Source: UBA2658 sp964617335 (GTDB lineage: Bacteria; Bacillota; Clostridia; Oscillospirales; Oscillospiraceae). Taken from it: DNA of 28,811 nucleotides. Each line of letters starts with the position of its first letter. Within the stretch, counting starts at the first letter, position 1. Below the pieces are notes generated by a model. It had not been told where the DNA came from, ran no database searches, and was given only the letters and a program-made list of their open reading frames with translations. Location: assembly GCA_964617335.1 (NCBI GenBank), contig CAZTXG010000022.1:1-28811 (forward strand), given 5' to 3'. Shown here piece by piece: positions 15,173 to 22,739 of the stretch. The position numbers and the translations under genes were made by a program.

Positions 15173-15181
15173 AGCATTATA
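15159..15181. promoter_or_regulatory. perfect 23-bp palindrome over the divergent -10 region
   Basis: TATAATGCTA (15159-15168) and TAGCATTATA (15172-15181) are perfect 10-bp inverted arms around AAA. The palindrome covers the -10 elements of both divergent promoters and itself contains TATAAT on both strands. It is a strong candidate operator for a dimeric regulator. Confidence 0.55.
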
Positions 15182-15196
15182 CTCTCAATGTGTCAA
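15168..15196 (-). promoter_or_regulatory. promoter for the twelve-gene minus-strand operon
   Basis: On the minus strand a perfect TTGACA (15196-15191) is followed after 17 nt by TATTTT (15173-15168). Transcription would start near 15161. Its -10 element overlaps that of the opposing promoter, so the two polymerases cannot bind at once. Confidence 0.55.
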
Positions 15197-15306
15197 GATT
15201 TCTGTAAATACTCTTTTATAATTTGGTAGTATTGATTAGTTTAGACTTCTGTTTTTGACCAATCCATGTAACAACTTATTCAAATTCGAAAAGGAGCGCG
15301 GCAGCC

Positions 15307-16272
15307 ATGTATGATATTATAACAGTCGGTGAAATTTTAGTTGAAATTTTGGCTAAGGAAGTCGGACAAAAATTAAGTGAGCCAGGTGTGTTTCTTGGGC
15401 CCTATCCCAGCGGCGCCCCTGCCATCTGCATTGATCAGGCAGGAAAAATGGGCGCCCGCGCTGCCATAATCGCAAAAGTCGGAAAAGATGATTTTGGCCT
15501 GCTAAATCTGCGGAGACTGCAAAATAGCGGTGTTGACACCTCCGGGGTTGTGGAAACCTCTGACAACTCAACAGGGGTTGCCTTCAACACCTACTTCTCT
15601 GACGGAAGCAGAAAGTTTTTGTTTCATTTTGCCCATGCCGCCTGCGGACAGCTTGGCCCTTCAGACATTGACGAGGAGGCAATCAAAGGCTCCCGTTACC
15701 TGCATATTATGGGCTGCTCTATAACGGGAAGCCCGTCTTTGGGCGAGGCGGTTATGCAGGCTGTGAGGATTGCCGTGGCAAACGGCGTTAAAATCAGCTT
15801 TGACCCAAACATCCGCCCAGAGCTTTTGCAGGGGAAGATTATGGATTACTATCGGGAGATTATTGAGGTCACCGATGTTCTGCTCACTGGAAAAAATGAA
15901 ATGAAATTTTTGTTCGGCGAGAACATTGAAAAGTCCATAAGTGAGCTTTTGGCTAAGAAAGACAGAATAATCGTCATAAAGGACGGCTCCCGAGGCACAA
16001 AACTATACAGCAGGAGCGAGGCCTTTTCCGTCGGCACATATCCTGCAACAGAGCTTGACCCCACAGGTGCGGGAGACTGCTTTGACGCAACTTTTCTTTC
16101 CATGGTTTGCATGGGGGCTTCTCTTGTAAAGGCAGTTCACTACGCAAACGCCGCAGGGGCTTTTGCCGTAGGCAAGGTTGGCCCCATGGAAGGCAATACA
16201 AGCAAGGCGGAGCTTGACGAATATCTTAGCTCTGTCCCTCCGGCAGAGGAAAAAACCCTTCCCCTTTTATAG
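15307..16272 (+). CDS. PfkB-family sugar kinase (tagatose/KDG-kinase-like)
   Basis: The 321-residue protein is a PfkB-family kinase of the branch that includes tagatose, 2-dehydro-3-deoxygluconate and fructose kinases. It has TVGEILVEI at the N-terminus, YPSGAPAICIDQAGKMG in place of the classical GG signature, ISFDPNIRPELL in the middle and DPTGAGDCFDATFL with the catalytic Asp. AAAGGAG precedes the ATG. It is the first gene of the divergent unit, so its start lies close to the control region. With GatZ next to it, a role as tagatose or tagatose-6-phosphate kinase is attractive but inferred. Confidence 0.86.
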   Translation: MYDIITVGEILVEILAKEVGQKLSEPGVFLGPYPSGAPAICIDQAGKMGARAAIIAKVGKDDFGLLNLRRLQNSGVDTSGVVETSDNSTGVAFNTYFSDGSRKFLFHFAHAACGQLGPSDIDEEAIKGSRYLHIMGCSITGSPSLGEAVMQAVRIAVANGVKISFDPNIRPELLQGKIMDYYREIIEVTDVLLTGKNEMKFLFGENIEKSISELLAKKDRIIVIKDGSRGTKLYSRSEAFSVGTYPATELDPTGAGDCFDATFLSMVCMGASLVKAVHYANAAGAFAVGKVGPMEGNTSKAELDEYLSSVPPAEEKTLPLL

Positions 16273-16312
16273 CTTTCTTAACTACTTTACTTTAGAAAGT
16301 GAGAGTGTAATT

Positions 16313-17602
16313 ATGCATCCATTGAAGTCAATTTTCAGCGGTCAGGTTTCAAATCAGTCGGGGATATTTTCCGTTTGTACAGCAAATCCTCTGGCTCTGC
16401 ACGCTGCCATGCTCCACGCAAAACGCCGCAACTATTATATAGCCATTGAAGCCACGGCAAATCAGGTCAACCAGTTCGGCGGATACACAGGCATGAAGCC
16501 CAAAGACTATGCAGTCATGATTGAAGCTCTTCGAGAGAAGGTTGGTCTTTCTAAGGAGCAGCTTATTTTAGGCGGTGACCATTTAGGCCCTCTCACCTGG
16601 CAGGACCTGCCGGAAAAAGAAGCCATGGAAAACTCCAAGGACCTTGTCCGGGCCTTTACCTTGGCGGGCTTTACAAAAATTCATTTGGATACTAGTATGC
16701 GTGTGGCAGATGACGACCAAAACGCCCCCTTGGATGTCCGTGTCTGTGCAAAACGGGGGGCAATTTTGGCAAACTGCGTAAAAGAAGCCTACGAAACTCT
16801 GAAAAAAGAAAATCCTAAGGCTGTGCGCCCTGTCCTTGTCATAGGCAGCGAGGTGCCGATCCCCGGAGGAAGTCAGGAGCATGAGGATTCCATTACGCCC
16901 ACAGCTCCGGAGGAATTTCTAAGACAGCACTGTATTTTTAAGGAAGAATTTGAAAAGGCTCAGGCACCATTTGAAGATGTGGTGGCCTTTGTTGTTCAGC
17001 CCGGAGTTGAATTTGGAGACGATTTTGTTTTTCAATACAAGCCTGAAAATGCAGCAAGCCTTTGCGCCGCTTTAAAAGAAGTTTCCCCCTTGGTTTTTGA
17101 GGGGCACTCCACTGATTATCAGCAGGGGCAAAGTTTAAAAAATATGGTTCAAGACGGCATAGGCATTTTGAAGGTTGGCCCTGCTTTAACTTTTGCCCTG
17201 CGTGAGGCCCTGTTTCTTTTGGAGGAATGCGAGGGAGTTATTGTAAAAGACCCTGCACAACGCTCCGGTGTTAAGGCAGCAATTTTAAAGGAGATGGATG
17301 CCGACGATAAGTACTGGAAGAAGTATTATCAGGGCACGAAAGACGAAATCGAGTTTAAAAAACTGTACAGCTATTCTGACCGCTGCCGTTACTATTTGCC
17401 CGCTTCTTCGGTGGTTTCCTCCATTGACCGCCTGCTGGAAAACACCGAAAATGTTCCCGTGGCCCTTATAAGCCAGTATTTCCCCCGTCAGTACGATAAA
17501 GTTGTTCGGGGAGATTTGAGACAAGACGGCCTGTCCCTTATTCTTGACCGCATCGGTAACTGGTATGACAATTATGCCGCCGCCTGCGGAATTTTGATGT
17601 AA
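16313..17602 (+). CDS. gatZ: tagatose-1,6-bisphosphate aldolase subunit GatZ/KbaZ
   Basis: The 429-residue protein matches GatZ/KbaZ, the non-catalytic subunit that supports the class II tagatose-1,6-bisphosphate aldolase GatY/KbaY. Landmark segments in the right order are IEATANQVNQFGGYTGM, LGGDHLGPLTWQ, HLDTSMRVADD, VPIPGG, VVQPGVEFG, HSTDYQ, LKVGPALTFALREA, YWKKYY and ISQYFPRQ. The length is normal. The start at 16313 gives the canonical N-terminus; the reading frame continues upstream only by overlapping the kinase gene. The Shine-Dalgarno is weak (GTGAG). The probable catalytic partner is the class II aldolase at 8000-8854 in the opposite operon. Confidence 0.93.
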   Translation: MHPLKSIFSGQVSNQSGIFSVCTANPLALHAAMLHAKRRNYYIAIEATANQVNQFGGYTGMKPKDYAVMIEALREKVGLSKEQLILGGDHLGPLTWQDLPEKEAMENSKDLVRAFTLAGFTKIHLDTSMRVADDDQNAPLDVRVCAKRGAILANCVKEAYETLKKENPKAVRPVLVIGSEVPIPGGSQEHEDSITPTAPEEFLRQHCIFKEEFEKAQAPFEDVVAFVVQPGVEFGDDFVFQYKPENAASLCAALKEVSPLVFEGHSTDYQQGQSLKNMVQDGIGILKVGPALTFALREALFLLEECEGVIVKDPAQRSGVKAAILKEMDADDKYWKKYYQGTKDEIEFKKLYSYSDRCRYYLPASSVVSSIDRLLENTENVPVALISQYFPRQYDKVVRGDLRQDGLSLILDRIGNWYDNYAAACGILM

Positions 17603-17623
17603 ACCGGAAGGAGCATCTGGATA

Positions 17624-18682
17624 ATGGCTATTATTTTTGGTAAGGAATACACAAAAAAGCAGCTTTTAGACCGTATGGGCAATTTAGGTGTTGCGGCTGG
17701 TATACGCACAATCGAATATCAAGACGGCTATGCAAGGGGACTTAGAGCTTATGAAATTATAAACGGTCCCCTTCGCTTTACCGTATACATTGACAAATGT
17801 CTGGATATTGGTGAGCTATATTATAATGGTATGCCCATGCATTATCATGCCCGCCCCGGCATTATGAACGGCAACTGGTTCTACGAGGGGGAAAACTCTG
17901 CCAAAAGCATTATGTGCGGCATGATGTTCACCTGCGGCCTGTCCAATGTCGGCCCCGCTCAGAATATGGAAAACGGTCGGAGCCAGCCCCAGCACGGACT
18001 TATCCGCAGCACTCCGGCGGAGCTTTTCGGTGCCCGCGGCTATTGGCAGGGTGACGACTATTATATGGAGGTTTCCGGTACCATGCGTGAGTCGGGGCTG
18101 TTTGACACAAATTTAGTTTTGCGCCGAACCATAACCACAAAGCTTGGAGATACAGCCATTTATATCCACGACGAAATTGAAAACGAAAGCTCTCAAAACG
18201 ACGTTCCATTTATGATTATGTACCATTGCAATCTGGGTTTTCCCTTCCTTGATTCTTGCAGCCGGCTGATTATAGACCCTCTTGAAAGCAGCGAACGGGA
18301 CGAGGTTTCCCGTCTCGGCAGCCAAAGTGAATCTCCTTTTGTCTTCGGCCCTCCTGAGGCACAGTATGCGGAGCAGGTGTTTTATCACAGGCTTTCCCCC
18401 GACGAAAACCATATGTGTCAGGCAACTATGGTAAATCCGGAGCGGCGTTTGGCCTTTAGCATTTTCTACAGCGACAGGGAGCTTCCGAATTTAATCCATT
18501 GGAAGTGTAAAGACAGCGGAAACTATGTTACAGGTATTGAGCCTTCAAACTGCTACCCCGAGGGGCTTAAAAAACAGGAAGAAAGGGGCAGCCTTCGCAG
18601 GCTTTCTGCACATGAGCTTATATCCAATGAGCTTTGCCTTCGTCTGTGCAGCGGTGATGAGGCTGATTTGTTTTTGAAATAG
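17624..18682 (+). CDS. DUF4432 family protein, aldose-epimerase-like
   Basis: The 352-residue protein belongs to DUF4432, a beta-sandwich family related to galactose mutarotases. Typical segments are DKCLDIGELYYNGMPM, MMFTCGLSNVGPAQN, QHGLIRSTPAE, a MYHCNLGFPFLD region and GIEPSNCYPEG near the end. Conserved His and Asp residues in these segments are the likely active site. The biochemical role is not settled. It follows gatZ by 21 bp with GGAAGGAG upstream and ends at a terminator. The context suggests a mutarotase or other sugar-conformer step for the sugar handled by the locus. Confidence 0.82.
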   Translation: MAIIFGKEYTKKQLLDRMGNLGVAAGIRTIEYQDGYARGLRAYEIINGPLRFTVYIDKCLDIGELYYNGMPMHYHARPGIMNGNWFYEGENSAKSIMCGMMFTCGLSNVGPAQNMENGRSQPQHGLIRSTPAELFGARGYWQGDDYYMEVSGTMRESGLFDTNLVLRRTITTKLGDTAIYIHDEIENESSQNDVPFMIMYHCNLGFPFLDSCSRLIIDPLESSERDEVSRLGSQSESPFVFGPPEAQYAEQVFYHRLSPDENHMCQATMVNPERRLAFSIFYSDRELPNLIHWKCKDSGNYVTGIEPSNCYPEGLKKQEERGSLRRLSAHELISNELCLRLCSGDEADLFLK

Positions 18683-18690
18683 AATAAGAA

Positions 18691-18736
18691 AATTCGGCAT
18701 AGCCGGTGATATACACCGTACTATGCCGAATTATTT
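18691..18736. terminator. terminator between the DUF4432 gene and the flavoprotein gene
   Basis: AATTCGGCATAG (18691-18702) pairs perfectly with CTATGCCGAATT (18721-18732), with an inner CGGTG/CACCG stem. ATTTT follows on the plus strand, and on the minus strand TTTTC follows. It lies 8 bp past the DUF4432 stop and probably also serves the convergent flavoprotein gene. Confidence 0.8.
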
Positions 18737-18840
18737 TGATTAATACTTTACAAGGCAAGCCTTAAGAAAGAATTTTAAATCTTTTAAAGGCCTTTTATCC
18801 CGCTGTGAAGCCTAACTAAATAAGTCCTTGCTTCATGCTC

Positions 18841-21531
18841 TTATGCCTTTTGGGCGGCCTTGCGTATTGCAATTTTTTCCTTGCGCTCATCTTCGTACTC
18901 TTTGAAGACTTCGTCTCTGCTGAAAAACTCAATGCTTTCAACAAAGTACTTTTTCTTTATATGTATGGCGTCAAACTTGCACTTGGTGGTGCAGACACCG
19001 CAGCCAATGCACTTATTCGGGTCAACAACTACCGCACCGCAGCCTAGGCAGCGAGCTGTTTCTTTTTGCATCTGCTCCTCGGTAAAGGTGAGGCGGTCAT
19101 CTAAGAAGCTCTTTGCCTTCTGGCTGTCACGGAGAGGACGCTGGCGGGGAGTGTCATCAAAGCCTCCGTCGGTGATGGCCTTTTTGTCAAGGCAGTCCTT
19201 ATCCAAAGAGGAGAACACACGGCGGTTGCGCCCTATGGTAAGGCTCTGTCCCGGCTGGACAAAGCGGTGGATGGAAATGGCGCCTTCCTTGCCGGCCGCA
19301 ATAGCGTCAATGGCAAATTTAGGCCCTGTGTAAACGTCGCCGCCGACGAAAACATCGGGCTGAGCTGTCTGATAAGTAAGGCTGTCTGCCACGGCGGTGT
19401 TTCCACGGCCAAGTTCAACCTTACTGCCGTCTATAAGGCCGCCCCATTCGATGGACTGACCGACAGAAAGGAGAACATAGTCGGCAGGAACGGTGATGGT
19501 GGTGTTCTCGTCATATTCCGGAGCAAATTTGCCCTCAGCGTCAAAGACGGAAACGCACTTTTTAAACTCGACTCCTGTGACCTTGCCGTCTTCTGTAATA
19601 ATTCTCTTGGGACCCCAGCCGTTGTTAATTTCGATGCCGTCGGCTTTTGCCTCCTCCTGCTCCTCGGGCAGGGCGGGCATTTCTGTTTCGCTTTCCAAGC
19701 AGTACATCTTTGTGGATTCTGTTCTGTCCATACGCACAGCAGCACGAGCCACGTCTACTGCCACGTTGCCGCCGCCGATGACCACAACATTGCCGGAAAC
19801 ACGAATCTTCTGGCAGAGGTTAACCTTGCGCAGGAAGTCAACACCGGAAATAACACCTTCGGCATCCTCGCCCTCGATGCCAAGCTTACGTCCGCCCTGG
19901 GCACCGATGGCAACATAAAAGGCTTCAAAGCCCTCCTTGCGAAGCTCATCCAGTGTTATATCTTTACCAACTTCAACGCCGCACTTAAACTCAACACCCA
20001 GTCTGCGGAGGACTTCGATTTCAGCGTTGACAACCTTCTTGTCCAGACGGAAGGAGGGAATTCCGGTGATCATCATGCCGCCGGGCTTTTCTTCCTTTTC
20101 AAAAACTGTGACCTTATAGCCGTCTTTTGCAAGATAATAGGCACAGGAAAGACCGGCAGGGCCGGAGCCTATAACTGCAATGGATTTGCCGTAATTGTGA
20201 AGCTTTTCGGGGATAAACATTCCGTCCATCTTAAGCTCTTGGTCGGCAATAAATTTCTTAATTTCATCAATGGCAATAGGCTCATCAAAGCTGCCGCGTG
20301 TGCAAACGTCCTCGCAGTTATGGGGGCAGATGCGTCCGCAAATTGCCGGGAAGGGGTTTTCCTTTTTGATAAGCTCAAGAGCTTCAATATATCTTCCCTG
20401 AGATGCCAGCTTTATGTAGCCCTGAACGGCAATATGTGCCGGACAGGCGGTTTTACAGGGGGCTGTTCCGGTGGGGACAACATTTTCACGGTTGTCACGG
20501 TAGTCGGGGTTCCACTTTTCAGGACCCCACTCGGTGTCTCTGGGAAGATCAGCAAGCTTGTGCTCAATAGGTGTTTCGGTGCAAAGCTTCTGACCAAGTT
20601 TCAAGGCGTTGGTGGGGCAGTATTCAACACACTGTCCGCAGGCTACACAGGCATCTTTGTCCACCTCGGCCTCATAGTTGCTTCTAGAGGCGTCGGGAGT
20701 GTTGAAGTATTGGGTGGCGCCCAAGGCAAGGCAGGTGCCGGGCATACAGTTGCATATGGCAACAGATTTGCCGGGCTGCAAAGTGGTTATCTGGTGGACA
20801 CAGCCTAGTTTTTCAAAATATTCAAGCTTTTCGTAGGCTTCATCTTTGGTAATCTGCATACCTTTGCCGTTTTGGATAAACATATCGGCGGCAAAGCCCA
20901 GGAACATACACATACCGGTTTCAAGGTCGGCACCGCCTTCAAGGTCGCCGGCGCCCTCGTTCATGTAGCGGCGAACACGGCGGCACTGACAGGGAAGAAT
21001 GGCAATATGGTTTTTGTTTTTTTCTATGTATGTGCTAAGCAGATCACTTGTTACCTGCTCTGTGCCGACAGGTATGGCTTTTTCCACGGGGATAGCCCGC
21101 ATAACGCCGGCACCCATGGGAATGTTGGCTATGGTGTCTGCATAGCTTTTTGTTGCGTGGGCCTCAAAAGCTAAGGGTACTTCAGGGTGCTCCACACAGA
21201 ACTTGTCGTTTATGAGCATAAACTCGAAGGCGCCGGGAGCATAAACCAGAAGAACAAAAAGCTCCATGCCGCCCTTTTCAATCCTTTGTACAACGCCGAT
21301 ATCCGCAAGCTCTCGAAGTACCTCAAGGACTCTTTCCTCGGGCTCGCCGATGTCATAGGCAACAGATGCCGCCAAAGCCGGAGTTAAAAGTTCCATCGCC
21401 ATAAGAATTTTGATTTGCTCGTCGGTCATCCATTTTTCAAAGGTTTTGTACTCCGCGCAATCTTCGTTGATTGCATAGTGACCGTGGGCCATCTTTTCGC
21501 AGAGTTCGATTAGGTTTTGTCTTACTGCCAT
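18841..21531 (-). CDS. multi-domain Fe-S flavoprotein, NAD(P)H-dependent oxidoreductase (GltD/NfnB-like)
   Basis: The 896-residue protein combines several redox modules. Residues 1-95 look like a winged-helix-type helical domain. Residues about 175-275 hold a cysteine set (PCQCRR at 180, C208, then CNCMPGTC at 260-267) that could bind an Fe-S cluster. A ferredoxin motif CVACGQCVEYCP lies at 295-306. Residues 355-770 match the glutamate synthase small-subunit fold, with an N-terminal cysteine cluster (359-410), FAD motif IGSGPAGLSCAYYLAKDG and NAD(P) motif VIGGGNVAVDVARAAV. Near the C-terminus, CLGCG (828-832) and a second ferredoxin motif CIGCGVCTTKC (841-851) follow. It probably moves electrons between NAD(P)H and ferredoxin or a partner; no glutamate synthase large subunit is nearby. 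GGAGGAG precedes the ATG. The partner and reaction are unknown. Confidence 0.88.
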   Translation of the reverse strand: MAVRQNLIELCEKMAHGHYAINEDCAEYKTFEKWMTDEQIKILMAMELLTPALAASVAYDIGEPEERVLEVLRELADIGVVQRIEKGGMELFVLLVYAPGAFEFMLINDKFCVEHPEVPLAFEAHATKSYADTIANIPMGAGVMRAIPVEKAIPVGTEQVTSDLLSTYIEKNKNHIAILPCQCRRVRRYMNEGAGDLEGGADLETGMCMFLGFAADMFIQNGKGMQITKDEAYEKLEYFEKLGCVHQITTLQPGKSVAICNCMPGTCLALGATQYFNTPDASRSNYEAEVDKDACVACGQCVEYCPTNALKLGQKLCTETPIEHKLADLPRDTEWGPEKWNPDYRDNRENVVPTGTAPCKTACPAHIAVQGYIKLASQGRYIEALELIKKENPFPAICGRICPHNCEDVCTRGSFDEPIAIDEIKKFIADQELKMDGMFIPEKLHNYGKSIAVIGSGPAGLSCAYYLAKDGYKVTVFEKEEKPGGMMITGIPSFRLDKKVVNAEIEVLRRLGVEFKCGVEVGKDITLDELRKEGFEAFYVAIGAQGGRKLGIEGEDAEGVISGVDFLRKVNLCQKIRVSGNVVVIGGGNVAVDVARAAVRMDRTESTKMYCLESETEMPALPEEQEEAKADGIEINNGWGPKRIITEDGKVTGVEFKKCVSVFDAEGKFAPEYDENTTITVPADYVLLSVGQSIEWGGLIDGSKVELGRGNTAVADSLTYQTAQPDVFVGGDVYTGPKFAIDAIAAGKEGAISIHRFVQPGQSLTIGRNRRVFSSLDKDCLDKKAITDGGFDDTPRQRPLRDSQKAKSFLDDRLTFTEEQMQKETARCLGCGAVVVDPNKCIGCGVCTTKCKFDAIHIKKKYFVESIEFFSRDEVFKEYEDERKEKIAIRKAAQKA

Positions 21532-21540
21532 TTTTGCTCC

Positions 21541-21990
21541 TCCATTTTCTATAAACTATATTTTTTTAAATTCTAAACTACAGAATGTCCTTCGCTTAAA
21601 TATCACTCGCGTTTAAATATAAGAAACTCGCTATGAGAATAAAAAACATATTAGGACGGAAGACCTGGCATTTTAATAAAAGGGAAGGCTCCTGCAGAAA
21701 ATCCGCGTATATTTAAAAGGCAGAAGGGGTGAATATCAGTCCCTGTCTTTCTCAGAATATCTCTATGCCATAAGCTTTCGTTTTAGGCATGGGTAGACCT
21801 TATGTTATATAAATATAAGCAGCAAAGAGCACCTAATAAGTATAACACCGGTAATTTAAAATTTCAACCAACTCTTCCATTTTATACAAAATAAATAATG
21901 AACGGATAAATATAAAAATATGAGCTCTTGATATTATCCTAAATAAATGATAAATTTACATTAATCGGAAAACTTAAAAGGATGTGAGAA
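21541..21990. other. AT-rich divergent intergenic region
   Basis: About 450 bp between the flavoprotein and TetR starts contain no convincing gene. It includes a direct repeat of TTAAATAT (21596-21603 and 21613-21620, 17 bp apart, each preceded by TCGC within 6 nt) about 70 to 90 bp before the flavoprotein start. A short ATGCC/GGCAT hairpin lies near 21765-21790, and the probable TetR promoter near 21928-21956. No known riboswitch was recognised. Confidence 0.5.
21928..21956 (+). promoter_or_regulatory. probable promoter of the TetR-family gene
   Basis: TTGATA (21928-21933), a 17-nt spacer and TAAATT (21951-21956) form a reasonable sigma-A promoter. The start would be near 21963, about 30 bp before the TTG start codon. 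Confidence 0.5.
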
Positions 21991-21994
21991 AATA

Positions 21995-22561
21995 TTGTCA
22001 AAACTTATAACAAAAAGAGCCTTAGCTGCCAGCATGAAAAAGCTTATGCTGAAAAAGCCCTTCGATAAACTAACCGTTCACGACGTTTGTGTCGATGCAG
22101 ATATAAGCAGAAGAAGTTTTTACCGCTATTTTCGTGATAAATATGACCTTTTAAGCTGGATATATCATGACGATTACTTTTCAAAAATACAGCTTCATGA
22201 CGACTGGGTAATCTGGGATTATATGCCCCAGATTTGCGAGTATTGCTATGAAGACCGGCAGTTTTTTAAAAAAGCGGTTCAGGTGGAAGGGCAAAACTCT
22301 GCCAGATCCTACTGGAGGGAGTTTTTGCGCCCTATTATAGAGCGTGATTTTAAAGATACCTACTTAAGCGAAAAGTCCGCTGACTTTTATGTAATAAAAA
22401 CCTGTGACGCCCTTTTCGATTATATGTATGAATGGATAAGCTCTCCCGACATTATGCCTCCGGAGGAGTTCGCCTTTTATGTAAGGCAATCGGTGGCCAT
22501 TCATGCCAAACGCTCATGGGAAATAGCCGCAGGGACATACAAGCCTAAAAAAGAAGATTGA
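21995..22561 (+). CDS. TetR-family regulator, DhaS-like
   Basis: The 188-residue protein has an N-terminal TetR helix-turn-helix (residues about 4-55: LTVHDVCVDADISRRSFYRYFRDK) followed by a helical ligand domain of the type seen in DhaS-like members. The DhaS group includes activators of dihydroxyacetone kinase operons, but many members act elsewhere, so the name indicates homology only. The start codon is TTG at 21995, with GGATGTGAG upstream at a 6-nt spacing and the family N-terminus following directly. The CoA-transferase gene starts 178 bp downstream, after its own promoter and a set of TTTTCAGT sites, which makes it the likely target. Confidence 0.85.
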   Translation: MSKLITKRALAASMKKLMLKKPFDKLTVHDVCVDADISRRSFYRYFRDKYDLLSWIYHDDYFSKIQLHDDWVIWDYMPQICEYCYEDRQFFKKAVQVEGQNSARSYWREFLRPIIERDFKDTYLSEKSADFYVIKTCDALFDYMYEWISSPDIMPPEEFAFYVRQSVAIHAKRSWEIAAGTYKPKKED

Positions 22562-22627
22562 ATACGCCCCTTATTTCTTACAATTTCTGACTTTTGTAGC
22601 ACAATGCCACAGAAGTGAAAAAATGTG

Positions 22628-22657
22628 CGCTTCCTTTATTTTTCAGTATTGTATAAT
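22628..22657 (+). promoter_or_regulatory. probable promoter of the CoA-transferase gene
   Basis: A perfect TATAAT lies at 22652-22657. The -35 region (around 22628-22634, CGCTTCC) is poor, which fits a promoter that needs an activator. The predicted start near 22664 leaves a leader of about 75 nt. Confidence 0.45.
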
Positions 22658-22707
22658 GAATAAGCGATGTATTTTCAGTAAATTCATCATTAATCCACTG
22701 AAAATAC
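22640..22707. promoter_or_regulatory. TTTTCAGT repeats, probable operator cluster
   Basis: TTTTCAGT occurs at 22640-22647 and 22672-22679, 32 bp apart. It recurs inverted at 22697-22704. The last two form a perfect 11-bp inverted repeat GTATTTTCAGT/ACTGAAAATAC (22669-22679 and 22697-22707) with a 17-nt spacer. The first copy sits between the -35 and -10 boxes. The cluster could bind the upstream TetR-family protein, or the inverted pair could form a hairpin in the leader. Confidence 0.5.
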
Positions 22708-22739
22708 CGCCTTTATTATAATTAGAAGGAGCTTTGAAT

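Noticed and set aside
14966..15306. CcpA catabolite-response element in the divergent intergene
   Set aside because: I looked for a TGWAANCGNTNWCA-like sequence and found no convincing match.
16178..16312. N-terminal extension of the GatZ frame
   Set aside because: It overlaps the kinase gene and does not resemble GatZ; the canonical N-terminus begins at 16313.
19267..20808. Long open frame of 513 codons on the plus strand
   Set aside because: It is antisense to the flavoprotein gene, lacks a ribosome binding site, and its translation shows no domain or normal composition. It arises from the codon bias of the true gene.
21700..21830. Riboswitch or small RNA in the flavoprotein-TetR intergene
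   Set aside because: Only short weak hairpins are seen and no known riboswitch core motif; listed only as an intergenic description.
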